DNA from: Proteiniphilum sp.
GTDB lineage: Bacteria > Bacteroidota > Bacteroidia > Bacteroidales > Dysgonomonadaceae
Length of the DNA: 9,405 bases
Reading direction: 5' to 3'
Assembly: GCA_012728465.1 (NCBI GenBank)
Contig: JAAYFB010000027.1
Coordinates: 1-9,405, forward strand
Shown here: positions 1-7,998 of the stretch, in pieces
Layout: each line of letters begins with the position of its first letter
Position numbering within the stretch: the first letter of the stretch is position 1
Program-made: the position numbers and the translations under genes
The notes under the pieces: generated by a model
The model's input: only the letters and a program-made list of their open reading frames with translations
Database searches by the model: none
What the model was told of the DNA's origin: nothing

Positions 1-1051
1 GGATTTTTATTCTGATGATGAGATGATTATAACCATATCTCACTTGGGTTATATTAAAAGAACGCCATTAACAGAGTTCAGAACTCAAAATAGAGGAGGA
101 GTAGGGGCTAGAGGTTCGCAAACAAGAGATGAAGACTTCGTAGAGTACATATACCCAGCTACTAATCATAATTATATGCTGTTTTTTACTCAAAAGGGTA
201 AATGTTATTGGTTAAGAGTTTTTGAGATTCCTGAAGGTACAAAGATATCTAGAGGTAGAGCTATTCAAAATCTACTTAATATTGACGCTGATGATAGCAT
301 TACAGCATTTATCAGAGTTAATACTCTTAGCGACCAGGAATATATCAACTCAAACTATCTTGTATTTGCAACCGAGCAAGGTGTAATAAAGAAAACATTG
401 CTAGAGGCATACTCAAGGCCACGTCAAAATGGAGTTATCGCAATTAGCTTAAGAGATGATGATAAGGTTATTGCTGTGAGAATGACAAATGGAAAAAAAG
501 ATATAATCATGGCCAACAGAAACGGTCGAGCAATCAGATTTAACGAAGAAGATGTTAGGCCAATGGGTCGTACCGCATCAGGCGTTAGAGGTATGCGTAT
601 CGATGAAGATGGTGAGGATTATGTGATTGGAATGATCTCTATGGACTCAGATTCTAACAACACAATTTTAGTGGTTTCTGAACAAGGATATGGCAAGCGA
701 ACTCTATTGAATGATGAAGATGGAGAGCCCGTTTATAGAATTACGCGAAGAGGAGGTAAGGGTGTTAAGACATTGAATGTTACTGATAAAACAGGAAAAC
801 TAGTGTCAATTAAAAGTGTTACCGAAAATAATGACCTGATGATTATAAATAAATCTGGTATTACTATACGTTTAGGAATTTCAGATCTTCGAACTTCTGG
901 TCGTGCAACTCAAGGGGTGCGACTAATTAATCTAGACAAACGAAATGATGAAATTGCTTCAGTATGTAAGGTAAGTTCTCTTGATGAAGAGGATGAAGAT
1001 AAAAATCCATTGTTGTCTGAAAATGGGGAAAACATCAACAATGAAGAATAA
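1..1051 (+). CDS. gyrA: DNA gyrase subunit A, C-terminal part (5' end outside window)
   Basis: This is the C-terminal third of the GyrA subunit of DNA gyrase, the type IIA topoisomerase that introduces negative supercoils. The reading frame is open from the first bases of the window, and the ATG at 23 is internal, so the gene is cut by the window edge. What remains is the beta-pinwheel DNA-wrapping domain. Repeated blade signatures are visible: SHLGYIKRTPLTEF, then a GyrA-box equivalent Q-N-R-G-G-V-G (bases 86-106), FTQKGKCYWLRVFEIPEG, RGRAIQNLL, an RRGGKG motif (746-763) and GRATQGVRLI. The GyrA box separates it from ParC, although it is degenerate compared with QRRGGKG. The catalytic tyrosine domain lies upstream, outside the window. 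The protein ends in an acidic tail (DEEDEDK...ENINNEE). The TPR gene follows after 104 bases with no clear terminator or promoter between them, so the two may be co-transcribed. Confidence 0.95.
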   Translation, partial: DFYSDDEMIITISHLGYIKRTPLTEFRTQNRGGVGARGSQTRDEDFVEYIYPATNHNYMLFFTQKGKCYWLRVFEIPEGTKISRGRAIQNLLNIDADDSITAFIRVNTLSDQEYINSNYLVFATEQGVIKKTLLEAYSRPRQNGVIAISLRDDDKVIAVRMTNGKKDIIMANRNGRAIRFNEEDVRPMGRTASGVRGMRIDEDGEDYVIGMISMDSDSNNTILVVSEQGYGKRTLLNDEDGEPVYRITRRGGKGVKTLNVTDKTGKLVSIKSVTENNDLMIINKSGITIRLGISDLRTSGRATQGVRLINLDKRNDEIASVCKVSSLDEEDEDKNPLLSENGENINNEE

Positions 1052-1155
1052 ATAAACAAACAATAGCATATAATATTTAAACTATTTATACCTTTACAGT
1101 CTATTAGATAGAGAGTGTAATATTTTATTAATAAGGATAATTAAAAAAACTAACA

Positions 1156-2439
1156 ATGAAAGTGATGAAAAAATTATTATGTCTAACAATGGTAACGATT
1201 TTTGCCACTACATCAGTTTTTGCGCAGAAGTCAGTTGTTCGAGATGCCAAAAGAGCACTAGGTAGTGATCTTAATGAGGCTCGAACCTTAATTAAGCAAG
1301 CGATACAAAACCCTGAAACTGCTAATGAAGCTGAGACTTGGAAAATTTATGGAGATATTGGTGATAAAGTGTTTGATAATGAAAGAACGAACGAGATGCT
1401 TGGCAAACCAGTAAATCAACAAGCAATGTATGATGGTTTGTTAGAATCATACGTGCCTTACATAAAAGCTGATTCCATTGGTGAAATACCTGATGCTAAA
1501 GGTAGAGTTAAAAATAAATTTAGAAAAGATATTCAAAGTAAATTTAGAGCAAATCATCAATTCTATATCAATGGTGGAATTTTCTATAATGACAAACAAA
1601 ACTATGCTAAAGCTACAGAGTTTTTTGAGGCATTCTGGGATATTCCAACACTTCCAATGTTTAAAGATGTAAAAGATGCTTTTGTATTAGATAGCACATA
1701 TCAAACTATCAAATACTATGCGATTATTACATCTATACAGGGGCAAAATCACGATAAAGCTATTTCATTGTTGAAAAGAGCTGCCAATGAGCCCTTCATT
1801 GAGAATAGTGCTTTCAAAGAGAGTGATATTTATGAGCTTATGGCTAGTGAATATATGCAAATGGGAGATACCGTTTCATATGTAAATACATTAAATGAAG
1901 GTGCAAATAAGTTCCCAAATAGTTCGTATTTTATTCCAAACCTAGTAAATGTTTATATTAGAAATGGAGAAAACGAAAAAGCAATGGAATATCTTGAAAC
2001 AGCTATTAAAAATGATCCATCAAATGCATGTGATTTGAATAGTGTGAAAGGTGCGTTGATGGCTGAAAAAGGCGATTACAAAGGTGCAGAAGATGAATAT
2101 AAGAAAGCTTTAACACAAGATGCTAATTGCGAGAGAGCATTAGAGGCATTAGCTGTTAATTACATTCTACAAGCTCAAGAGCTTAAGGAATTAACAGCAA
2201 CTCTTTCTTTGTCAGAGCGAAAGGAGCAGTTGGAAAATGACAAGAAAACTGTCGAATTATATGAACTTTCGCTTCCTCATTTAGAAAAATATGTCAATTT
2301 GCTTACAGAAAGAAAAGCTGATGCAAGTGCAATTGACGGAGCACTTATGAAACTTAGAAATGTTTATTATAATCTAAGCATGATGGGTATAGATAAGTCT
2401 GCTGAACTAAAGAAGATTGAAGAACAATTAGGGCTGTAG
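1156..2439 (+). CDS. Exported tetratricopeptide-repeat protein next to gyrA
   Basis: A 427-residue protein of unknown exact role. Its N-terminus is a typical Sec signal peptide: lysines at 2, 5 and 6, a hydrophobic core at about 7-19, and SVFA-Q with likely cleavage between A23 and Q24. There is no lipobox, so it should be a soluble periplasmic protein. TPR-like helical pairs are visible at about residues 188-221, 224-257, 259-292 (NLVNVYIRNGENEKAMEYLETAI) and 293-326 (GALMAEKGDYKGAEDEYKKAL). A charged, helix-rich C-terminus from about 340 may form a coiled coil. TPR proteins are generally protein-binding scaffolds. From memory of Bacteroidales genomes, a gene of this kind often follows gyrA, but a functional link with gyrase is not implied, because this protein leaves the cytoplasm. 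The ATG at 1165 (MKKLLCL) is an equally plausible start and keeps the signal peptide intact. A strong hairpin terminator follows the stop codon. Confidence 0.85.
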   Translation: MKVMKKLLCLTMVTIFATTSVFAQKSVVRDAKRALGSDLNEARTLIKQAIQNPETANEAETWKIYGDIGDKVFDNERTNEMLGKPVNQQAMYDGLLESYVPYIKADSIGEIPDAKGRVKNKFRKDIQSKFRANHQFYINGGIFYNDKQNYAKATEFFEAFWDIPTLPMFKDVKDAFVLDSTYQTIKYYAIITSIQGQNHDKAISLLKRAANEPFIENSAFKESDIYELMASEYMQMGDTVSYVNTLNEGANKFPNSSYFIPNLVNVYIRNGENEKAMEYLETAIKNDPSNACDLNSVKGALMAEKGDYKGAEDEYKKALTQDANCERALEALAVNYILQAQELKELTATLSLSERKEQLENDKKTVELYELSLPHLEKYVNLLTERKADASAIDGALMKLRNVYYNLSMMGIDKSAELKKIEEQLGL

Positions 2440-2465
2440 ATTTTTAAGAATATAATTTAATTTAT

Positions 2466-2499
2466 GAAAGGTGACTCGCTTAGGATGGGTCACCTTTTT
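2466..2499 (+). terminator. Rho-independent terminator after the TPR gene
   Basis: A perfect nine-base-pair inverted repeat, AAAGGTGAC (2467-2475) with GTCACCTTT (2489-2497), extends inward by a T-G and a C-G pair. Its 3' arm runs into five Ts and then CTT. It lies 27 bases after the stop codon of the TPR gene, in the right orientation to end the gyrA/TPR transcript before purM. Confidence 0.88.
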
Positions 2500-2586
2500 C
2501 TTCATTTATAAAACCGATTAAACATAATGGTGATTATGCTGAAAAAGATAACAATCTGTTTGATGCAAAATTTCATTCTTTTTTAT

Positions 2587-2594
2587 TACTTTTG
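2587..2594 (+). promoter_or_regulatory. Candidate -7 box of the purM-prfA-pyrF operon
   Basis: TACTTTTG matches the Bacteroidota -7 consensus TAnnTTTG exactly. It lies 78 bases before the purM start and downstream of the preceding terminator, where a promoter is expected. The nearest upstream TTTG (2559-2562) is 24 bases away, longer than the usual 19-21, so the -33 element is poor or missing. This would leave a leader of roughly 70 A/T-rich bases in which I see no convincing riboswitch or stable hairpin. Confidence 0.45.
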
Positions 2595-2672
2595 TGCTAC
2601 AAATATAATCTGCAATAAATACAATTAGCTTTTAAAAATAATTTATCTACACATAAAGAAATTTCATTTATT

Positions 2673-3848
2673 ATGAATAAAAGTCAGCGATACATTCAGC
2701 GTGGTGTTTCAGCTTCAAAGGAAGATGTGCATAACGCTATCAAAAATATTGATAAAGGTTTATTCCCAAATGCTTTTTGCAAAATTATTCCTGATATCCT
2801 AGGTGGAGATCCAGAATATTGCAATATAATGCATGCAGATGGTGCAGGAACTAAATCATCCTTAGCCTATGTATATTGGAAAGAAACTGGAGATATTTCT
2901 GTATGGAAAGGAATTGCTCAAGATGCATTGATAATGAATATAGATGATCTATTATGTGTTGGAGCTACTGATAATATTCTTCTTTCTTCTACCATTGGTA
3001 GAAATAAAAACCTAATTCCTGGTGAAGTTCTTTCAGCAATTATTAATGGCACTAATGAGCTTTGCGAAGAGCTAAGTAAACTAGGTGTTGGAGTTTACCC
3101 AACTGGTGGTGAAACGGCAGATGTTGGCGATCTTGTTCGTACGGTTATTGTAGATAGTACAGTAACTTGTAGAATGAAACGAGAGGATGTTATTGATAAT
3201 GCTAATATTAAGACTGGCGATGTTATAGTAGGTATTTCGTCATCGGGCCAAGCTACATATGAGAGTGAATATAATGGAGGTATGGGAAGTAATGGACTAA
3301 CTTCGGCTCGTCATGATGTTTTTGCCAATTATTTAGCAAAAAAATATCCAGAAAGTTATGATGGAACTATTCCTACAGACTTGATATATTCAGGTGGCAT
3401 GAATTTAACAGATAAAATAGAAAATCTAGATATAGATGCTGGAAGACTGGTTTTATCCCCTACCCGAACATATGCACCCATAGTGTCAGCCATATTGAAA
3501 GATATGAGAGGAGTTATTAGTGGTATGGTTCACTGTTCAGGAGGAGCTCAGACAAAAATATTACACTTCTTGGGTGATAATCTAAGAGTAATAAAAGATA
3601 ATATGTTCCCCATTCCTACTTTATTTGAAATTATTCAAAGAGAATCAGATACTGATTGGAAAGAGATGTATAAAGTGTTTAACATGGGGCATCGTATGGA
3701 GATCTATCTTCCAGAAGAGCATGCCCAAGCTGTCATTGATATATCAAAATCATTTAATGTTGACGCTCAAATTGTAGGTCGTGTAGAGAAATCTCATACT
3801 AAAGAATTAAGAATTGAAAGTGAGTTTGGTATATTTGAATATAACTAA
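2673..3848 (+). CDS. purM: Phosphoribosylformylglycinamidine cyclo-ligase (AIR synthase), Bacteroidota type
   Basis: The 391-residue product belongs to the PurM/PurL-type AIR synthase family. The enzyme closes the imidazole ring of purines, converting FGAM and ATP to aminoimidazole ribotide, in the cytoplasm. Family motifs are in the right order: D56-G-A-G-T-K61 (the DGVGTK nucleotide loop), a MNIDDLLCVGA segment (88-98, equivalent to VNDLLVQGA), G145-G-E-T-A-D150 (equivalent to GGETAE), and an H287-C-S-G-G segment equivalent to the HITGGG motif. It is about 45 residues longer than the E. coli enzyme (345) and differs at many motif positions. This fits the long PurM form that I recall from Bacteroidales. 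Such proteins are sometimes labelled only 'AIR synthase related'; PurM is the best call, but the reaction is inferred from family and context. It is the first gene of an operon, with prfA starting 27 bases after its stop and pyrF beyond. Confidence 0.88.
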   Translation: MNKSQRYIQRGVSASKEDVHNAIKNIDKGLFPNAFCKIIPDILGGDPEYCNIMHADGAGTKSSLAYVYWKETGDISVWKGIAQDALIMNIDDLLCVGATDNILLSSTIGRNKNLIPGEVLSAIINGTNELCEELSKLGVGVYPTGGETADVGDLVRTVIVDSTVTCRMKREDVIDNANIKTGDVIVGISSSGQATYESEYNGGMGSNGLTSARHDVFANYLAKKYPESYDGTIPTDLIYSGGMNLTDKIENLDIDAGRLVLSPTRTYAPIVSAILKDMRGVISGMVHCSGGAQTKILHFLGDNLRVIKDNMFPIPTLFEIIQRESDTDWKEMYKVFNMGHRMEIYLPEEHAQAVIDISKSFNVDAQIVGRVEKSHTKELRIESEFGIFEYN

Positions 3849-3875
3849 ATATCAGCTTCACGTAATATAAAAAAT

Positions 3876-4961
3876 ATGTCAGACAACTCATTGCTAAGTA
3901 AGCTCAATCACCTAGTTACAAAGTTTGAAGAAATCGGTAAAATGATTACGGATCCAGATGTAATTAGTGATATGAATCGCTTTGTAAAGCTAAATAAAGA
4001 ATATAGTGAATTGCAACGCATTGTGGATGCAAGAAATGAATATAAGTCAGCATTAGATGCTGTGAGCGAGGCAAAGTATATTCTTGAGAATGAAAATGAT
4101 AGTGACTTAAGGCAACTTGCTAATGAGGATTTATCAATAAATTCTGAGAAAATTCCAGAATTAGAGGAAAAGATTAAGATACTGCTAATTCCAGCCGATC
4201 CGGAAGACTCCAAAAATGTTATAATGGAAATTAGAGGTGGAACTGGAGGTGACGAAGCTTCTATTTTTGCTGGAGATCTGTATAAAATGTACATAAAGTA
4301 TTGTGAAGACAAAGGCTGGAAAACCGAAATAACAAGTTATACTGAAGGCACTGCTGGTGGCTTTAAAGAGGTAATCTTTAAAGTGTCAGGAAATAACGTA
4401 TATGGCACATTGAAGTATGAGTCTGGAGTGCATCGCGTACAGCGAGTTCCACAAACAGAAACTCAAGGACGTGTTCACACTTCTGCTGCTACTATTGCCG
4501 TGCTACCAGAGGCTGAGGAGTTTGATATTGAAATAAACCCAGCTGATATTGAGATCCAAACTGCTAGATCAAGTGGTGCTGGAGGGCAACATGTTAATAA
4601 GGTTGAGACTAAAGTTCAATTAACACATAAACCCTCGGGAATCGTCATTGTTTGTCAAGCAGGTCGTTCGCAAGTTCAAAACAGAGAGACAGCAATGCAA
4701 ATGTTGCGTACTAGGTTATATGATCTAGAGTTAACGAAACGCGTGGGAGATATTGCTTCAAGACGTAAGACCTTAGTGTCAACTGGTGATAGGTCTGCTA
4801 AAATACGAACATATAATTATCCCCAAGGTCGTATTACAGATCATAGAATTAACTATACGTCTTATAACCTTTCAGCATTTATGGATGGTGAAATACAAGA
4901 TGTTATTGATCAGCTTATAATAACTGAGAATGCAGAAAAAATGAAGGAAGCAGAGATTTAA
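3876..4961 (+). CDS. prfA: Peptide chain release factor 1 (RF1)
   Basis: A 361-residue class I release factor that recognises UAA and UAG in the ribosomal A site and triggers hydrolysis of peptidyl-tRNA. The catalytic GGQ motif is at residues 236-238 within [14 protein letters not shown]. The stop-codon-reading P-x-T motif characteristic of RF1 is P192-Q-T194, in [19 protein letters not shown]2 would have SPF. The N-terminal helical domain (about 1-110) precedes [12 protein letters not shown], the start of the conserved core. Length and start agree with the family, and the gene is intact. It sits between purM (27-base gap) and pyrF (11-base gap) on the same strand, so the three are almost certainly one transcript. 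Its GGQ glutamine is normally methylated by PrmC, which is not encoded in this window. Confidence 0.97.
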   Translation: MSDNSLLSKLNHLVTKFEEIGKMITDPDVISDMNRFVKLNKEYSELQRIVDARNEYKSALDAVSEAKYILENENDSDLRQLANEDLSINSEKIPELEEKIKILLIPADPEDSKNVIMEIRGGTGGDEASIFAGDLYKMYIKYCEDKGWKTEITSYTEGTAGGFKEVIFKVSGNNVYGTLKYESGVHRVQRVPQTETQGRVHTSAATIAVLPEAEEFDIEINPADIEIQTARSSGAGGQHVNKVETKVQLTHKPSGIVIVCQAGRSQVQNRETAMQMLRTRLYDLELTKRVGDIASRRKTLVSTGDRSAKIRTYNYPQGRITDHRINYTSYNLSAFMDGEIQDVIDQLIITENAEKMKEAEI

Positions 4962-4972
4962 TTAAATATAAT

Positions 4973-5797
4973 ATGACAAAGAAAGAAATATTTGAACAGA
5001 TTCAGAAGAAAAAATCTTTTCTCTGTGTTGGCTTAGATACTGATATTGATAAAATTCCAGCGTATTTGCTGGAAAAAGATGATCCTATTTATTCATTTAA
5101 TAAAGAGATTATTGATAGAACCGCCCATTACTGTGTGGCTTACAAACCAAACTTAGCATTTTATGAAAGTCAAGGGATAAAAGGTTGGCTCTCCTTTGAA
5201 AAAACAGTTGCATATATTAACCAGAGATACCCAGAGATATTTGTCATAGCTGATGCTAAACGTGGAGATATTGGAAATACTAGTGAAATGTATGCCCAAA
5301 CATTCTTTGAGGAAGCAAAAGTGGATGCCGTTACTGTTGCCCCCTATATGGGCGAAGATAGTGTTGGTCCATTCCTAAATTATAAAAATAAGTGGGTTAT
5401 TCTACTTGCTCTTACAAGCAATAAAGGCTCTAGTGACTTTCAATTTATTAAAGATGAGAATGGTGAGCGTCTCTTCGAAAAGGTGCTTAAAACTTCTCAA
5501 ACATGGGCTAATGACGAGCAGATGATGTATGTTGTTGGTGCTACACAAGGAAGATTGTTTGAAGATGTAAGAAAGATCGCACCAAATCATTTCCTGTTAG
5601 TGCCAGGTGTTGGTGCGCAGGGTGGTTCTTTGGAGGAAGTTTGTAAATATGGAATGAACAAAGAGTGTGGTTTATTGGTAAACTCTTCTCGTGCCATAAT
5701 TTATGCTAGCTCCAGTGAAGATTTTGGCCAAGCTGCTGAAGCTGAGGCATCGAAATTACAAAAAGAAATGAAGATAATGCTTGACACATATTTGTGA
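4973..5797 (+). CDS. pyrF: Orotidine 5'-phosphate decarboxylase
   Basis: A 274-residue enzyme for the last step of UMP synthesis: decarboxylation of orotidine 5'-phosphate to UMP. The catalytic D-x-K-x-x-D motif is complete as D94-A-K96-R-G-D99, inside [14 protein letters not shown]. The N-terminal FLCVGLDTD strand carries a conserved substrate-binding aspartate. The C-terminal [11 protein letters not shown] segment is the phosphate-binding loop of the TIM barrel. The length (about 270, against about 230-245 for the E. coli type) and the [11 protein letters not shown] form place it in the longer subfamily also found in mycobacteria. It is the last gene of the purM-prfA-pyrF operon and starts 11 bases after the prfA stop. 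It ends opposite a convergent gene, with 100 bases between the two stops and no convincing terminator there. Confidence 0.95.
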   Translation: MTKKEIFEQIQKKKSFLCVGLDTDIDKIPAYLLEKDDPIYSFNKEIIDRTAHYCVAYKPNLAFYESQGIKGWLSFEKTVAYINQRYPEIFVIADAKRGDIGNTSEMYAQTFFEEAKVDAVTVAPYMGEDSVGPFLNYKNKWVILLALTSNKGSSDFQFIKDENGERLFEKVLKTSQTWANDEQMMYVVGATQGRLFEDVRKIAPNHFLLVPGVGAQGGSLEEVCKYGMNKECGLLVNSSRAIIYASSSEDFGQAAEAEASKLQKEMKIMLDTYL

Positions 5798-5897
5798 CTT
5801 AAAGTTTTTATCACAAAAGTCAAAACTTAATAATGCTACATTCTTCTTTGTTGATGGCGGACACTAAACCTTATATGGTATATTGCTCGTCATTTTT

Positions 5898-7091
5898 TTA
5901 TACTTTTCTGCATTCAATCCATATCTTTTGTCCAGAATTTAGTGTTGTAGCAAAAATGTAAGTTTCTCCACCATCTTTTAGCTTTGTTGATTTTCTTATT
6001 TCTGATACACTTAAAGGATAATTGCGAACCGAAATATTTGCTTTTTTACTGTTTGTATTTGAGAGTTCCTTTATGTTTTTTTTGCTAGGATTAAAATACT
6101 TCTTTACTTCAAAGCACCTACCAGGAAAATTTTCTATTAGTGTATCAGAAGTGTATAGATGACTATTAGGATTAAGTTTGAGTATATTGAAGTGTTCTGC
6201 AATGCTTTTAAAAGCTCCAGCCTTGAGTATCGAAGCATTAGGTTCGTAAAGATATTTGCATATTATATTTGTGTATTGAATAATAGATTCTTGCTCCTGA
6301 GTATGGCTAAATCTGAAAATATCCATACCGCCATCCCCTTTGATATTAATAGTGTGATATATTAATGGATCCTTTGATTTTGAAATTATTAATATCAACT
6401 CCTTACATTCATTATCTACCGAAACAACATGGATTTCACTTATATTATTTACTTCTCTTAATGCTATAGATATGTCTAGCATTGGTGAGAATTTAATTAT
6501 AGTCTTTGATGCCTTCTGGATTAAGTCTTCCTGTATTTCTATAATGTTGGGCGAACAATCTGCAATTCTAAATACTTTTTTGCCTTTAGTATCTCTTCTT
6601 GATGGGTCAATGTAAATAACATCAACGGTTGATTGCATACTGCGTAAATACTCTTCGCCAGATTTATTAATTATTAAATAGTTGTTTAGATTAAGGGCTT
6701 TAAAATTGTAATTAGCTATTTTGCATAACATTTCGTTTTGCTCAACATAAGTCGCCTGTTTTGCACTTGAAGCAAGAAAATAAAAGTCAACTCCAAGTCC
6801 ACCAGTTAAATCCAGCAATGAGTTACTATCTTCAATAAAGTGTGTTTTGTATTTTGCAGTAGTTTCGGATGATGATTGTTCCATTGATAAATGGGGAGGA
6901 TATATGATGTCATCATTATTATACCATGACTCTATTTTTTTCTTTGATACATTACGACCAGATATTTGATTAATAATAAAGTCTATATATTCTTTGCTGT
7001 AGTCGCTTTTGTTTAGTTGGAGTGCTAGTTTAAATATGTCAACGCTCTCATTGTTACGAATAAATTCTTTGTCTGCTTCTGAAATAATCAT
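5898..7091 (-). CDS. Uncharacterised class I SAM-dependent methyltransferase, PG_1098-like
   Basis: A 397-residue protein whose centre is a Rossmann-type methyltransferase. Motif I is D94-LTGGLGVD (SAM binding), an acidic residue after the second strand is E117 (YVEQNE), the active-site-like motif IV is IDPSRR (161-166), and KFSPMLD (200-206) follows. The N-terminal 90 residues are helical and the C-terminal 110 residues (about 285-397) form extra domains, including the conserved ANISVRNYPLSVSEIRKS...GGETYIFATT block. From memory this architecture matches the family named after PG_1098 of Porphyromonas gingivalis, with ferredoxin-like and THUMP-like C-terminal domains. THUMP domains bind RNA, so an RNA substrate is plausible, but the target is unknown. 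DPSRR replaces the N/D-PP-Y/F of typical N-methyltransferases. The gene converges on pyrF. Upstream on the same strand lie rpmA and rplU, separated by a strong terminator whose hairpin ends only 30 bases before this start codon. I found no good -7/-33 pair for it. Confidence 0.82.
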   Translation of the reverse strand: MIISEADKEFIRNNESVDIFKLALQLNKSDYSKEYIDFIINQISGRNVSKKKIESWYNNDDIIYPPHLSMEQSSSETTAKYKTHFIEDSNSLLDLTGGLGVDFYFLASSAKQATYVEQNEMLCKIANYNFKALNLNNYLIINKSGEEYLRSMQSTVDVIYIDPSRRDTKGKKVFRIADCSPNIIEIQEDLIQKASKTIIKFSPMLDISIALREVNNISEIHVVSVDNECKELILIISKSKDPLIYHTINIKGDGGMDIFRFSHTQEQESIIQYTNIICKYLYEPNASILKAGAFKSIAEHFNILKLNPNSHLYTSDTLIENFPGRCFEVKKYFNPSKKNIKELSNTNSKKANISVRNYPLSVSEIRKSTKLKDGGETYIFATTLNSGQKIWIECRKV

Positions 7092-7121
7092 TTTATGGAG
7101 ATAAAGATTGGTATATATACA

Positions 7122-7156
7122 AAAACAACCTGCATAAATGAATAGCAGGTTGTTTT
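7122..7156 (-). terminator. Rho-independent terminator of the rplU-rpmA operon
   Basis: A perfect twelve-base-pair inverted repeat (7122-7133 with 7145-7156; core CAACCTGC/GCAGGTTG) with an 11-base loop. Read on the minus strand, the 3' arm runs into TTTTTG, a proper U-tract, about 53 bases after the rpmA stop. The plus-strand reading also ends in TTTT, so it may work in both directions. It separates the ribosomal protein genes from the methyltransferase gene. Confidence 0.88.
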
Positions 7157-7209
7157 ATCAACTAAAAAATATAACTTTATGGATATATTTTATCCTTATG
7201 TTTTATATA

Positions 7210-7485
7210 TTAAGCTTCTGCTGGTGCTGGTGCATTTGGAAGCACAGATACAAATGAACGATTGTTGTGACGTTTGCGGAAAACCACAGTACCGTCAATT
7301 AATGCGAACAAAGTATGATCTTTACCAATACCAACATTTTCACCTGGGTGATGAGCCGTTCCGCGTTGGCGTACAATTATATTACCAGCTCTTACCACTT
7401 CACCACCGAAAATTTTTACGCCTAATCGCTTACTATGCGACTCGCGACCGTTCTTAGAACTACCTACACCTTTCTTATGTGCCAT
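7210..7485 (-). CDS. rpmA: 50S ribosomal protein L27 (bL27)
   Basis: A 91-residue large-subunit ribosomal protein whose flexible N-terminus reaches the peptidyl transferase centre. The start [16 protein letters not shown] and the following [41 protein letters not shown] and VVFRKR are hallmark bL27 sequence. The basic N-terminus begins directly after the initiator Met, so there is no Firmicutes-type cleavable N-terminal extension. The C-terminal NAPAPAEA tail is short and poorly conserved. It starts 21 bases after the rplU stop and is co-transcribed with it, the standard bacterial rplU-rpmA pair. A strong terminator follows. Confidence 0.97.
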   Translation of the reverse strand: MAHKKGVGSSKNGRESHSKRLGVKIFGGEVVRAGNIIVRQRGTAHHPGENVGIGKDHTLFALIDGTVVFRKRHNNRSFVSVLPNAPAPAEA

Positions 7486-7506
7486 TTTCTTTTAAGTTTT
7501 AAATGA

Positions 7507-7818
7507 TTAAGCTATAATTTCTTTAACTACAATTTGAGAGAATTGTTGACGATGACCATTCATTTTTTGGTATCCTTTTCTTCTTTTCTTTTTGAAAACA
7601 AGAACTTTTTCACCTTTCACATGCGCCAATACTTCTGCTACTACTTTTGCACCTTCTACAACTGGGGTTCCAACTGTAATGTTGCCTTCTTTGTCGATAA
7701 GCATAACCTTATCAAACTCCACAGTAGAACCTTCTTCTTCTTTTAATCTGTGGACAAATAACTTTTGGTCTTGCTTTACTTTAAACTGCTGACCTTGAAT
7801 ATCTACTATTACGTACAT
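7507..7818 (-). CDS. rplU: 50S ribosomal protein L21 (bL21)
   Basis: A 103-residue large-subunit protein that binds 23S rRNA. The sequence [18 protein letters not shown] at the start, the central [19 protein letters not shown] strand pair and the basic [26 protein letters not shown] tail are diagnostic of bL21, and the length is normal for the family. It is the first gene of the rplU-rpmA operon. A promoter with both boxes intact lies 84-116 bases upstream, and a leader of about 80 bases with potential stem-loops precedes the start codon. No Shine-Dalgarno sequence is present before the ATG, as is usual in this phylum. Confidence 0.96.
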   Translation of the reverse strand: MYVIVDIQGQQFKVKQDQKLFVHRLKEEEGSTVEFDKVMLIDKEGNITVGTPVVEGAKVVAEVLAHVKGEKVLVFKKKRRKGYQKMNGHRQQFSQIVVKEIIA

Positions 7819-7901
7819 ATATATAAATAACTATTAAGTTATTACCTGAGGCGAATAGCTAATCTGCTATTACTTTTCTAGCCCTTTGGCAAATGAAGGT
7901 G
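7819..7901 (-). promoter_or_regulatory. Leader of rplU-rpmA mRNA with possible folded structure
   Basis: The stretch between the predicted promoter and the L21 start holds several complementary segments. A six-base-pair stem, 7866-7871 with 7854-7859, has a six-base loop and can be extended by an outer GGC/GCC pairing. A seven-base-pair stem, AATAACT/AGTTATT (7837-7843 with 7826-7832), has a four-base loop and ends seven bases before the ATG. An ACCT near the 5' end can pair with AGGT at 7845-7848. Ribosomal protein operons often carry such leaders for feedback control; that role here is inference. Confidence 0.4.
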
Positions 7902-7933
7902 CAAAAATACAATTTTTATACATAATAACCAAA
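7902..7933 (-). promoter_or_regulatory. Promoter of rplU-rpmA
   Basis: On the minus strand, TTTG (7933-7930) is followed after exactly 20 bases by TATTTTTG (7909-7902), then C. Both boxes and the spacing match the Bacteroidota primary sigma factor consensus (TTTG, 19-21 bases, TAnnTTTG). Transcription would start at about 7896, leaving a leader of about 78 bases before the L21 start codon. Confidence 0.85.
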
Positions 7934-7998
7934 TAATTAGAAGACTAAAAATATCTAGGATAATTTTATTGAGCTCATGGTTTTACACATTCAAATGT

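Noticed and set aside
1133..1137. AAGGA as a Shine-Dalgarno site for the TPR gene
   Set aside because: It lies 18 bases before the ATG, too far for normal pairing, and this phylum generally does not depend on such sites.
2600..2607. Minus-strand TATATTTG resembling a -7 box
   Set aside because: There is no TTTG at 19-21 bases upstream and no minus-strand gene for it to serve; likely chance in AT-rich DNA.
3908..4312. Minus-strand open frame of 134 codons inside prfA
   Set aside because: It is antisense to the highly conserved RF1 gene, is rich in Ser and Ile as expected of a shadow frame, and resembles no family I know.
5802..5828. AAGTTTT / AAAACTT inverted repeat between pyrF and the methyltransferase gene
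   Set aside because: The stem is only seven mostly A-T pairs with a 13-base loop and no U-tract on either strand; too weak to call a terminator.
7179..7792. Plus-strand open frames opposite rpmA and rplU
   Set aside because: They are antisense to two certain ribosomal protein genes and show no family features or promoters.
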